Shown: piece after piece, positions 7,873 through 15,851 of the stretch
Position numbering within the stretch: the first letter of the stretch is position 1
How the letters are laid out: each line of letters opens with the position of its first letter
Source of the DNA: Candidatus Poseidonia sp.
GTDB taxonomy: Archaea; Thermoplasmatota; Poseidoniia; Poseidoniales; Poseidoniaceae
Assembly: GCA_016778305.1 (NCBI GenBank)
Contig: JADHPT010000015.1
Coordinates: 1 to 34,346 of the forward strand
Length of the DNA: 34,346 nucleotides
Reading direction: 5' to 3'
The notes under the pieces: model-generated
The model's input: only the letters and a program-made list of their open reading frames with translations
Database searches by the model: none
Told to the model about the DNA's origin: nothing
Position numbers and translations under genes: made by a program

Positions 7873-10053
7873 TCATTCAAGGATTGCATCAGGCACAAGC
7901 TTCAGAGAATCGACTCCATCACCAGGACCCAGAGTCCGGTCCGTTTCTTCGGGATCGATGGTAAGGGTTGCCAAAATGACCATCGTTTCGAGAAAGGCTG
8001 CAATGTAGAAGATGGTCTGGTAGTCAAAGCGAGCAGCAACGATGGGTGCCAATTGATAGCCGATGATGGCTGAAAGGTTCATCATCGCCATGTAGCCAGT
8101 AAATTGCGTACCGCCAACCTCTGCCCACGTGACACGCATCATCAGTGAATAAGCACAGATGGATACGATGGCCCAAAGGAAGGTGTGAACAACCCACACC
8201 AACATCATGAACCAACCTTCACTCCACATTGAATCCATCATCCCCCACGTCAAGGTCACGAGGGATGCACCCAAGGCAGCAAACATGAGCATGGATTTCC
8301 CACCGAAACGGCGTCCGAGTTCCCCACCTGCCATGGCTCCAAGCATGGTGACAATGAGGATAATACCACCCTTGGTCGCATTGAACTCTTCTTGGGTCCA
8401 GCCCAATTCCTGTAAGAAGAGCAAAGGGAGAATAGGAATCAGAATGAAAGCCAATGAAATGACGAGACTTACTGCAATTCCAAGTTGAGCCGAGCGAACA
8501 GAAAATGCCATTTTGATGTTGTTCAGAATCACCCTGAAATCCCGTTCTTCTTCAGGCCCATCTTCATCCTCCACAACCTCGCCATCCTCCCAAGGGAAGC
8601 GCTTCTCACCTGGGCGTTCACGCATAAATAGCGGCACTAACATGATGACGAGAAGAATCGGAATCTGAATCAAAAAGGCTCCCTTGATGCCAACAATACC
8701 AATGATGGTGCCCAATCCAGCACCCCCGATGACTCCACCAAGGGATTTTGAAGTAAACATGTAACTGTTGACTCGCTCAAATTCATGAGGCTGAAGCACG
8801 TCGACCGCAAGGGCGTCTGTTGATACATCCTGAAGAGCAGTGAAGACATTGTAGACGAAGAACAGTCCACCCAACAAAGAGATATTGTCCGTCAAATTAG
8901 GAATCAGAAGCATGGCTACAAGCAAGGCGATCATGCCGGTTTGGGCGATGAGAATCCAAGGGCGACGGCGACCCAATTCCGGGATTTGGAAACGGTCAAT
9001 GACGGGTCCCCAAAGGAATTTGAACGACCATGGAAGAGTACCGAGGGTCAGTAAATAGGCCAAATCTCCGGCATCTGCTCCTTCAGCAGCGAGGAAGGTC
9101 ACCATGGTAACCGTGATGAATCCCCACGGAACACCTTGAGCGACGTAGAGGGCAGACAGCGTGATGACTCGCGCTCGGTAACTGTCAACCAGCGTATCGC
9201 CGTCGGAACTCGAAATACCTTCAGCAGTCTCCTCTGGTTCATCGAAATTGATGTCCAAATGGAAACGGTTGCGCTGTCGAGTGGCAACATAACCAACAAA
9301 GACGACCATCCCGACAAACCAGGGCAGGAAGATTCCAACACCGATGGCGCCATCACCTACTGCAAGGGAGGAAATTGCTTCGCCATCTTCGCCCAAGATA
9401 CTGAAATCGATCACATGGAGACTGACGGTTGTTTGGACATCTTCTCCTTCGTCAGTATGGGAACAGAATGGGCCTTCAAAGGCACGGGCGTCAACGATGA
9501 CACTTAGGTCATATGTGCCAAGAGCCGTTTGACCGAAAGCCAGTTGAGATTCAATGCCTGCTTTCGTCAATCCCTCAATCGGTCCACTGAGTAAGGAGTG
9601 GTTGTGCCAAGTCAGATTCACATTATGTGATCCTGGATTCTCACCTGATCCACTCAGTGTCCAATCGGCTTTTGCTGCCGTTGCATCAATGATATCGGGT
9701 ACGTTGTCTTCCCCACCCGTACATAATCCGCCGTTGGCTGTCTCGTCTTCTTGTGAGTACGCCAACTCGAAGTAAATACCGACGACGTTTCCACCCGCAT
9801 CATCAATTGCCTGGTTCACCAAACTTGAATCCAAGTTCCATGATACAGGTTCATCATCAGCGTAGTAAGCGCTTTTGGATTCAAGTTCAACCGTTGTCCA
9901 CGTTGATTCGACCAAGTAGGTCCCAACAGCGTCGGTATCTGAGTTGGCATCTCCGATGCACCCAGTTAAGGGAAGAAAAACGACCAGCAGAACGAGGAAA
10001 TGAGCAGGTCGCACAAAAGAAGGGCTGCTGAGGTAGCCTTCAAGATTGTTCAC
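7873..10053 (-). CDS. Lipoprotein-like ectodomain fused to a PAT/AmpG-type MFS transporter
   Basis: A 726-residue membrane protein. Residues 15-31 form a signal peptide ending in the lipobox LTGC (Cys32). Residues 35-225 are a polar beta-rich ectodomain with Cys111 and Cys197. A membrane helix follows at about 233-256, then a charged linker, then a 12-helix major facilitator domain from about 294. Its start, with LYVAQGVPWG, PWSFKFLWGP, a VIDRF motif and GRRRPW, resembles the PAT family (AmpG muropeptide permease and SLC33 acetyl-CoA transporter). Substrate is unknown. GTG 10053 is supported by a TATA-like ATTAAAT inside the sufT stop region, 24 nt upstream; GTG 10014 would also give a clean lipoprotein signal. 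The fusion is not usual for MFS proteins. Confidence 0.82.
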   Translation of the reverse strand: MNNLEGYLSSPSFVRPAHFLVLLVVFLPLTGCIGDANSDTDAVGTYLVESTWTTVELESKSAYYADDEPVSWNLDSSLVNQAIDDAGGNVVGIYFELAYSQEDETANGGLCTGGEDNVPDIIDATAAKADWTLSGSGENPGSHNVNLTWHNHSLLSGPIEGLTKAGIESQLAFGQTALGTYDLSVIVDARAFEGPFCSHTDEGEDVQTTVSLHVIDFSILGEDGEAISSLAVGDGAIGVGIFLPWFVGMVVFVGYVATRQRNRFHLDINFDEPEETAEGISSSDGDTLVDSYRARVITLSALYVAQGVPWGFITVTMVTFLAAEGADAGDLAYLLTLGTLPWSFKFLWGPVIDRFQIPELGRRRPWILIAQTGMIALLVAMLLIPNLTDNISLLGGLFFVYNVFTALQDVSTDALAVDVLQPHEFERVNSYMFTSKSLGGVIGGAGLGTIIGIVGIKGAFLIQIPILLVIMLVPLFMRERPGEKRFPWEDGEVVEDEDGPEEERDFRVILNNIKMAFSVRSAQLGIAVSLVISLAFILIPILPLLFLQELGWTQEEFNATKGGIILIVTMLGAMAGGELGRRFGGKSMLMFAALGASLVTLTWGMMDSMWSEGWFMMLVWVVHTFLWAIVSICAYSLMMRVTWAEVGGTQFTGYMAMMNLSAIIGYQLAPIVAARFDYQTIFYIAAFLETMVILATLTIDPEETDRTLGPGDGVDSLKLVPDAILE

Positions 10054-10077
10054 GATTGCATAGATGCCTTAGCAGGA

Positions 10078-10084
10078 ATTTAAT
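10078..10084 (-). promoter_or_regulatory. TATA-like box of the MFS fusion gene
   Basis: Minus-strand ATTAAAT overlaps the sufT stop codon and ends 24 nt before GTG 10053. It suggests the transporter has its own promoter rather than being read only from the SUF operon. Confidence 0.4.
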
Positions 10085-10403
10085 CCCAGATTCCCATGTC
10101 CATTCTTGCATCTTCGCTGGCGTGGATTTTCGGGTCCCAGCGGGGCGTCCATACCAAATTGATGTGAACTGAATGAAGACCGTCTGTTGAGAGGGCAGCA
10201 CGATGGGCTGCTGCCATTATTTCAGGAGCCGCAGGGCATCCCGGCGAGGTGAGTGTAAGGTCAACTTCAGCATGAAGACCCTCTTCTTTGTCTTCAAAGC
10301 GAACATCATAAACCAGTCCAAGTTCAACGATTGAAAGTTCAAGTTCTGGGTCCTCAACCTCATCAAGTTGCACCATGACCGATTCCTTTGTAGCCATGCT
10401 CAT
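10080..10403 (-). CDS. sufT: SufT / MIP18-family Fe-S assembly protein (DUF59)
   Basis: A 107-residue protein of the MIP18/PaaD/SufT family that helps mature iron-sulfur proteins. The opening VEDPELELSIVELGLVYDV and the LTSPGCPAAPEI segment with its conserved Cys are characteristic. It is the last gene of the SUF operon; its ATG overlaps the sufE stop by four bases (ATGA), so the two are translationally coupled. Confidence 0.9.
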   Translation of the reverse strand: MSMATKESVMVQLDEVEDPELELSIVELGLVYDVRFEDKEEGLHAEVDLTLTSPGCPAAPEIMAAAHRAALSTDGLHSVHINLVWTPRWDPKIHASEDARMDMGIWD

Positions 10404-10816
10404 CCCTCCATGCTCTGTCGAATCTCATTCATGACCTTATCGTACATATTGCGGAAACCGTTTGAACGACTTGGCGTGAGTGTGTTCAGCAATCCCATTT
10501 CTTCAGCAAAGGCAGGGGAAATCAAAACGGCTTGAGCGGGCGTTAACCCGTCAAGGGCGATGGTCAAAATACCCATGAGACCTTGGACCATTCGAGCATC
10601 AGCAGCCGAGAGGAATTGTATGCGTCCATCCTCCATCAAAACGCTGACATGAGCTTCAGACTGACAACCACGGACCCGTGTTTGTTCGCTCCAATCATTC
10701 GCTGGCAACTCAATGACCTCATCGGCCAATTCAAAGAGCATCTCAAGGCGTTCCCGCTTATCGTGAACCGCTTGAAACTCTTCAACCAATTCTTGAAGAG
10801 CCTCGGGATAGGTCAT
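10400..10816 (-). CDS. sufE: SufE, sulfur acceptor for cysteine desulfurase
   Basis: Takes persulfide sulfur from SufS and passes it to the SufBCD scaffold. The family signature with the active cysteine is VRGCQSEAHV, Cys51. Length 138 is typical of SufE, and the absence of the three zinc-binding Cys of SufU distinguishes the two. The gene overlaps sufS and sufT by four bases at each side. SufE is uncommon in archaea, which usually carry only sufB, sufC and sometimes sufD. Confidence 0.92.
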   Translation of the reverse strand: MTYPEALQELVEEFQAVHDKRERLEMLFELADEVIELPANDWSEQTRVRGCQSEAHVSVLMEDGRIQFLSAADARMVQGLMGILTIALDGLTPAQAVLISPAFAEEMGLLNTLTPSRSNGFRNMYDKVMNEIRQSMEG

Positions 10817-12006
10817 GCAAATTTCTCCACAATTTCGCGGATCTCGGCCATCAAGCCTTCTGCTTCTTCACGTGTATTGTATACGTAAAAAGAGGCCCGA
10901 ACTGTTCCTGAAATGCCCAAACGGTTGAGCAGAGGTTGGGCGCAATGATGGCCCGTGCGGACTGCGAAGCCTCGTGCATCGAGAAGATGTGCCATGTCCT
11001 CACTGTTGATGGTTGGATGCAAAAAGGAGACAACTGCAGCGTCATCTGCCTCGTGGCGACCGTACACCTGCATGCCGAGATCTCGCAGAGACTGAGCAAC
11101 CCAAGAAGCGATGGCGATGAGGCGGTCGTGTTCCGCATCCAAGTCAAAGGATTCCATCCATTCCAGGGCTGCCGTCCAACCGATCGCTTCAGCGATTCGG
11201 GGTGTTCCAGCTTCGAATTTATGTTCGTTCGTTTGGTAGGTTGACCCTTCGGTAGTGACCGTTTCAATCATGTCGCCACCGCCCATGAACGGCTGCATGG
11301 ACTCAAAGGTGGATGATTCTACAAGAAGGGCGCCAATACCGGTCGGACCGCACATCTTGTGAGCGGAAAAGGCCATGAAATCAGCACCAAAGGCCTCGAA
11401 ATCAATGGTGGAATGGGGCACGCCTTGTGCGGCATCGATGAGAACTTTTGCCCCCGCTTGGTGGGAAAGACGTATGATCTCCTCGAGCGGGTTACGTACA
11501 CCCAGAACATTGGATGTATGAACAACACAAACGAGGGCAGCACCGTCCAGAGCGTGCTCAAAGGCGTCCATATCGAGGGTGAAATGTTGCGTGACAGGAA
11601 CATAGCGTAATTCAACCCCCCGTTCTTCTGCCAACATCTGCCACGGCACGATGTCCGAATGGTGTTCCATTTCGGTGAGTACGACGGCATCGCCTTTGTT
11701 CAGATTGGCCCTGCCCCATGCATGAGCTACGAGATTGATGGCTTCGGTGGTGCCGCTCGTGATGATGACTTTTGATGCATTGAACCGTTGCTTGAGTTTT
11801 GTTCTGCAGGATTCGTAACCTTCCGTTGCTTCACCGGCCAGCGTATGGACTGAGCGGTGAACATTGGCGTTGGATTTGGAATAATAGTCGTTCATAGCAT
11901 CAAGAACGACCTGAGGCTTTTGAGTGGTGGCTGCGTTGTCAAGATAGACCAGCGGGTAGCCGTTCACCTTGCGTTGAAGAATTGGAAATTGATCACGTAA
12001 ACTCAT
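10813..12006 (-). CDS. sufS: SufS, group II cysteine desulfurase
   Basis: PLP enzyme that converts cysteine to alanine and forms an enzyme persulfide. The PLP lysine is Lys217 in SAHKMCGPTG; the active cysteine is Cys355 in RTGHHCAQP, the group II (SufS) form. N-terminal VYLDNAATTQKP and TSGTTEAINLV match the family; length 397 is standard. The gene starts 4 bp after sufD and overlaps sufE by four bases, consistent with a SufS-SufE complex made together. Confidence 0.95.
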   Translation of the reverse strand: MSLRDQFPILQRKVNGYPLVYLDNAATTQKPQVVLDAMNDYYSKSNANVHRSVHTLAGEATEGYESCRTKLKQRFNASKVIITSGTTEAINLVAHAWGRANLNKGDAVVLTEMEHHSDIVPWQMLAEERGVELRYVPVTQHFTLDMDAFEHALDGAALVCVVHTSNVLGVRNPLEEIIRLSHQAGAKVLIDAAQGVPHSTIDFEAFGADFMAFSAHKMCGPTGIGALLVESSTFESMQPFMGGGDMIETVTTEGSTYQTNEHKFEAGTPRIAEAIGWTAALEWMESFDLDAEHDRLIAIASWVAQSLRDLGMQVYGRHEADDAAVVSFLHPTINSEDMAHLLDARGFAVRTGHHCAQPLLNRLGISGTVRASFYVYNTREEAEGLMAEIREIVEKFA

Positions 12007-12010
12007 GACA

Positions 12011-13051
12011 TCACCGCTTTAGTTCGCATTCTAAGTGCACTGTGAGGCGGGTTCTCATCTCATTGATGAGCGCTTCTTGCTTGAGGTTGGAAAACCCGTC
12101 CTGCATGAAGCCTTCAATCAACAAGGCGATGGCCTCCTCGGGGGTAAGTCCACGGCTCATCAAATAGTGGAGTTGGTCACGATCGACGGGAGCACTGGCT
12201 GCACCGTGAGCTGCGGCCACCTCATCAGCGAGTACTTCCAATTCAGGAATTGCTTCTGCTCTGGCTTTCTCCGAAAGAAGGAGGTTCTTGAAAACTTGAC
12301 CTGCATCGCAGTGATTAGCATGCTCAGCGATCGTAAGCAATCCCGTTGAGATTGAGTGGCTTTGATCGTCACAGGCAGCGTGGATGTGCAGGGAAGAATC
12401 CGTATGAGGGACGAGGTGGTGGATCTCAATGTGATGGTCGACGTGCCGCTGTTGGTGGCCGTGAATGGAAATCGCTTGAGTTAGATTGCTACCAGGTGCC
12501 GTAAAGACGGTACGAACGTCACTTTTACAACGAAAACCTCCGATTGAAAGAGAGGCTAATTCGAGGGAGGCATCTCGTCCAATGGACCAGTTTTCACAGT
12601 GCAATAATTTGCTATTGGTCGACAATTCGTTGACCAGCCCAACGGCGCACTGGACATTTGCTCCAACTTCGCCTGTGAGATGGAGGCCTGCCCAGTCGGC
12701 TTCGCCTGCAAGATGAATCAGTACGGTGACATTGTGCTTCATCACAAGGTGAAGATGGCCGACTGCAACATGACCTGAGGCCATCGCTTGTACGTGGACA
12801 ACGGCATGTTCGCCAGAAGCCTCAAGGGTCAGGGCAGAGCCGCCCAACTCGCTCAAGAAGACGCGGCCAATGTCCTCGTCGGTAAGGACTCGCGGCGCTC
12901 CTTGGTGAAGGGTTCCACCTTCGAGGACCTTCCATTGAACGGGGTGGGCATCAGGAACTTGGTCAACGGAGGACGGGTGGATACGCGCCCATGGAGTGTA
13001 GCGCCACAGATGTTGAGCACGAGAAGGTACGGCCATATCGGCATACTTCAT
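12011..13051 (-). CDS. sufD: SufD, Fe-S scaffold subunit
   Basis: A 346-residue SufB/SufD family protein. The beta-helix core and the C-terminal segment [19 protein letters not shown] with [11 protein letters not shown] are typical, and the LFKNLLL-type stretch near residue 245 matches the family. It pairs with SufB and SufC in the SufBC2D scaffold that assembles [4Fe-4S] clusters. It overlaps sufB by four bases. It is assigned SufD rather than SufB because it is shorter and lies next to a clear SufB. Confidence 0.92.
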   Translation of the reverse strand: MKYADMAVPSRAQHLWRYTPWARIHPSSVDQVPDAHPVQWKVLEGGTLHQGAPRVLTDEDIGRVFLSELGGSALTLEASGEHAVVHVQAMASGHVAVGHLHLVMKHNVTVLIHLAGEADWAGLHLTGEVGANVQCAVGLVNELSTNSKLLHCENWSIGRDASLELASLSIGGFRCKSDVRTVFTAPGSNLTQAISIHGHQQRHVDHHIEIHHLVPHTDSSLHIHAACDDQSHSISTGLLTIAEHANHCDAGQVFKNLLLSEKARAEAIPELEVLADEVAAAHGAASAPVDRDQLHYLMSRGLTPEEAIALLIEGFMQDGFSNLKQEALINEMRTRLTVHLECELKR

Positions 13052-14454
13052 CCAATCGAACCCTCCATTTCCAATTCCAGAAGTTTGTTGAGTTCCACGG
13101 CGTATTCCATCGGAAGTTCACGAGTAAAGGGTTCAAAGAAACCATTGACGATGAGACCCATTGCTTCTTCTTCGGAGAAACCACGGCTCATGAGGTAAAA
13201 GAGCTGGTCGCCAGAGACCTTTGACACACTGGCTTCGTGCTCAAGGTCCGCCGTGGAGTTACCAACTTCCATGGTCGGATAGGTGTCGGATCGTGACTCG
13301 CTATCGAGCATCAATGCGTCGCACACGATCTTTGATCGGCATCCGTGGGCTTTGGGAGTCACTTGAAGCATGCCACGGTACGAGGAGCGTCCGCCGTTCT
13401 TAGAAATTGACTTTGAAATGATATTGGAGGTGGTATTGGGTGCGAGGTGGTGGACTTTGGCACCAGCATCTTGGTGTTGTCCTTTCCCTGCATAGGCTAC
13501 GGAAATCACCTCAGCGTGGGCGCCTTCACCCTTGAGCAATACAGAAGGATATTTCATGGTCAATTTTGAACCGATGTTCCCGTCAACCCATTCGATGGTA
13601 GCATTCTCGTGAGCGACGCCTCGCTTGGTGACCAGATTGAAGACATTTGCAGACCAGTTCTGGATGGTTGAATAGCGGATTTTCGCTCCCTTCATGGCGA
13701 TCAATTCAACCACCGCTGAGTGAAGAGAATCCGTAGAGTATGTTGGCGCAGTACAACCTTCAACATAGTGGATGCTGCTGTCTTCGTCCGCGATGATGAG
13801 GGTGCGCTCAAATTGTCCCATGTTCTTTGCATTGATTCTGAAATAGGCCTGAACGGGCATGGTCACGTGAATGCCTTTTGGCACGTAGATGAAGGAGCCA
13901 CCTGACCAAACAGCGGTGTTGAGTGCTGAAAATTTATTGTCGGTGTGCGGAACGACGGTGCCAAAATATTTCTTGACGATTTCTGGATGGGTTTTCAATC
14001 CGCTGTCCATGTCCAAGAAGAGGACGCCTTGGGATTCGAGATCTTCGCGGATGGAGTGATAGACGGCTTCTGATTCGTACTGTGCGGTCACACCGCCCAA
14101 CCATTTTTGTTCAGCCTCTGGAATGCCGAGGCGGTTGAAGGTATTCTTGATGTCCTCAGGAACGTCGTCCCAATCGTTTTCGGTTGCGTTCGAGGATCGC
14201 AAGAAGTAGGTGACATTGTCGAAATTGATCTCGTGGAGTGAGCCACAATTTCCCCAGTCGGGCATGTCACGTTCCATGAAGTGGTGATAGGCTTTCACAC
14301 GGATTTCAGTCATCCATTCGGGCTCATTTTTGAGTTCTGAGATATCTCTGACAACCTGTTCGGAGAGGCCTTTGTCAAAGCGAATTGTTGAATGTTCAGG
14401 GTCGTGGAAACCGAATTCATAGTCTCCAACTGCTTCTCGTGCGTCATCAGTCAT
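13048..14454 (-). CDS. sufB: SufB, Fe-S scaffold subunit
   Basis: A 468-residue SufB. Diagnostic segments are the N-terminal [19 protein letters not shown], the [12 protein letters not shown] region, [19 protein letters not shown], the [17 protein letters not shown] motif with a conserved Cys, the [10 protein letters not shown] segment and the C-terminal [16 protein letters not shown]. SufB builds clusters with SufC and SufD. It overlaps both sufC and sufD by four bases. Confidence 0.96.
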   Translation of the reverse strand: MTDDAREAVGDYEFGFHDPEHSTIRFDKGLSEQVVRDISELKNEPEWMTEIRVKAYHHFMERDMPDWGNCGSLHEINFDNVTYFLRSSNATENDWDDVPEDIKNTFNRLGIPEAEQKWLGGVTAQYESEAVYHSIREDLESQGVLFLDMDSGLKTHPEIVKKYFGTVVPHTDNKFSALNTAVWSGGSFIYVPKGIHVTMPVQAYFRINAKNMGQFERTLIIADEDSSIHYVEGCTAPTYSTDSLHSAVVELIAMKGAKIRYSTIQNWSANVFNLVTKRGVAHENATIEWVDGNIGSKLTMKYPSVLLKGEGAHAEVISVAYAGKGQHQDAGAKVHHLAPNTTSNIISKSISKNGGRSSYRGMLQVTPKAHGCRSKIVCDALMLDSESRSDTYPTMEVGNSTADLEHEASVSKVSGDQLFYLMSRGFSEEEAMGLIVNGFFEPFTRELPMEYAVELNKLLELEMEGSIG

Positions 14455-15215
14455 GCGTTCCTCTCCGGAGTAGTCTCGAGCCAGTCATAGCCCTGATCTT
14501 CGAGTTTGAGTGCCAATTCAGGTCCACCAGATTTAATGATGCTACCGTCGATCATCACGTGAACGAAATCAGGAGAAACGTGGTCGAGTAGGCGTTGGTA
14601 GTGGGTGATGATGAGGCATCCTGCGGAGGGGGCGACTTGGTTGATCCCCTTGGCGACAATGCGCAAGGCATCAATGTCCAGTCCAGAATCGGTTTCGTCG
14701 AGGAGGGCGAGTTGAGGTTTCAGCAAAAGCATCTGAAGAATTTCCAATCGCTTTTTCTCACCGCCACTAAATCCGTCGTTGACGTAGCGTGAAAGAACTC
14801 CTTTTTGCATCTCAAGAGCATCCATTGCTGCGTTCAATTCTTTTCTGAAGGCTCGCCCTTTCAGGGGCTCTTCACGGACCGATTGAACCGATTTCTTGAG
14901 AAAGGTCCCAACTTGGACGCCAGGAATCACTGCAGGATATTGGAAGGAGAGGAAGATACCTGCTCGGGCACGCTCAAAGACGCTCAACTCTTCCAAGGCC
15001 TGACCCTTGAAGTAGATGGAACCCTTGGTTATTTCATAGGCAGGGTGACCCATGATGACGCTTGCGAGCGTTGATTTTCCCGCTCCATTACGCCCCATGA
15101 TGACATGGACTTCTCCACGATTGATGGTCAGATCCATCCCGTTGAGAATTGGCGTACCGTCCACGCTTACGTGGAGGTTTTCAATCCGTAGGATTTCTTC
15201 GGACATGGTCATCAC
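14451..15215 (-). CDS. sufC: SufC, ABC-type ATPase of the SUF scaffold
   Basis: Cytosolic ABC ATPase that drives SufBCD. Walker A is GRNGAGKST (residues 41-49), the signature is FSGGEKKR, Walker B ends in [11 protein letters not shown]. Three starts are possible: GTG 15215, ATG 15212 and ATG 15206. The TATA-like box at 15238-15245 lies 22 nt from GTG 15215, the spacing seen elsewhere in this window. It is the first gene of the sufCBDSET operon; the divergent gene at 15344 encodes a NifU-like protein. Confidence 0.95.
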   Translation of the reverse strand: MMTMSEEILRIENLHVSVDGTPILNGMDLTINRGEVHVIMGRNGAGKSTLASVIMGHPAYEITKGSIYFKGQALEELSVFERARAGIFLSFQYPAVIPGVQVGTFLKKSVQSVREEPLKGRAFRKELNAAMDALEMQKGVLSRYVNDGFSGGEKKRLEILQMLLLKPQLALLDETDSGLDIDALRIVAKGINQVAPSAGCLIITHYQRLLDHVSPDFVHVMIDGSIIKSGGPELALKLEDQGYDWLETTPERNA

Positions 15216-15237
15216 TATTCTTGCGTCACGTCACTCC

Positions 15238-15245
15238 TTTATGAA
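15238..15245 (-). promoter_or_regulatory. TATA-like box of the SUF operon
   Basis: Minus-strand TTCATAAA lies 22 nt before GTG 15215 in the 128-bp divergent region between sufC and the NifU-like gene. No clear operator palindrome is visible in the remainder of this gap. Confidence 0.4.
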
Positions 15246-15343
15246 TAGATGTAGTTGACAGCAGCAAACCAAGTCACGAAGTTGCGACCAGAACCAGAGG
15301 GAAACCATACGAGGATTCAAGGCGGTCAACCCGAGGCAAGGCC

Positions 15344-15814
15344 ATGGACGATGACTTGGTTGCCGCCTATGCTGCCGAAGCAAAGGCTGCCATGGAAGCA
15401 GAAGCAAACCGACGAATTGCTGAAACTACCGATGAACAAGAAGAAGAACGACTTCGCAACATGTCGCTGAGAGAACTCGTGGATTCCGAATATTTCGTCC
15501 CCGCCCTCCTTGCCCGTCTCGGGGCCGTCCGTGCTGCACTTGACGGTCATGGCGGCGGCATTGCAGTGAGTCGATGTGATCTCGATGAAGCATTGGACAT
15601 CGTTCTTGATTTGACGGGAGCGTGTCTCTCCTGTGGTGCGGCACCGGGGACGCTTGAAGGCGTTAAGACCGATTTAGAAAACGACGACGAAATTGAGCGC
15701 ATCCGCTTCTCATCTGCCCTTTTGGACACCTTTGACGACCTCGGGCGTGAATTCATTCTTGCGCACGGAGCGGTTGAATTTGTTGATATTCCATCAGATT
15801 CTAACGGGCAATGA
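15344..15814 (+). CDS. NifU C-terminal-like Fe-S scaffold protein
   Basis: A 156-residue protein. Residues 1-40 are a charged helical region; residues about 52-115 match the NifU C-terminal (Nfu) domain, with LLARLGAVRAAL and GGGI leading to the CxxC motif C94-L-S-C97 in LTGACLSC. Such domains hold a transient [4Fe-4S] cluster and pass it to target proteins. Its place divergent from the SUF operon supports a carrier role. The usual family form is CxGCP; here Pro is replaced by Gly. ATG 15344 is preceded by an AGGCAAGG ribosome site. Confidence 0.8.
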   Translation: MDDDLVAAYAAEAKAAMEAEANRRIAETTDEQEEERLRNMSLRELVDSEYFVPALLARLGAVRAALDGHGGGIAVSRCDLDEALDIVLDLTGACLSCGAAPGTLEGVKTDLENDDEIERIRFSSALLDTFDDLGREFILAHGAVEFVDIPSDSNGQ

Positions 15815-15851
15815 GCCGAGCCTTTGAAAGCCCACATGGTGAGGGTTCAGC

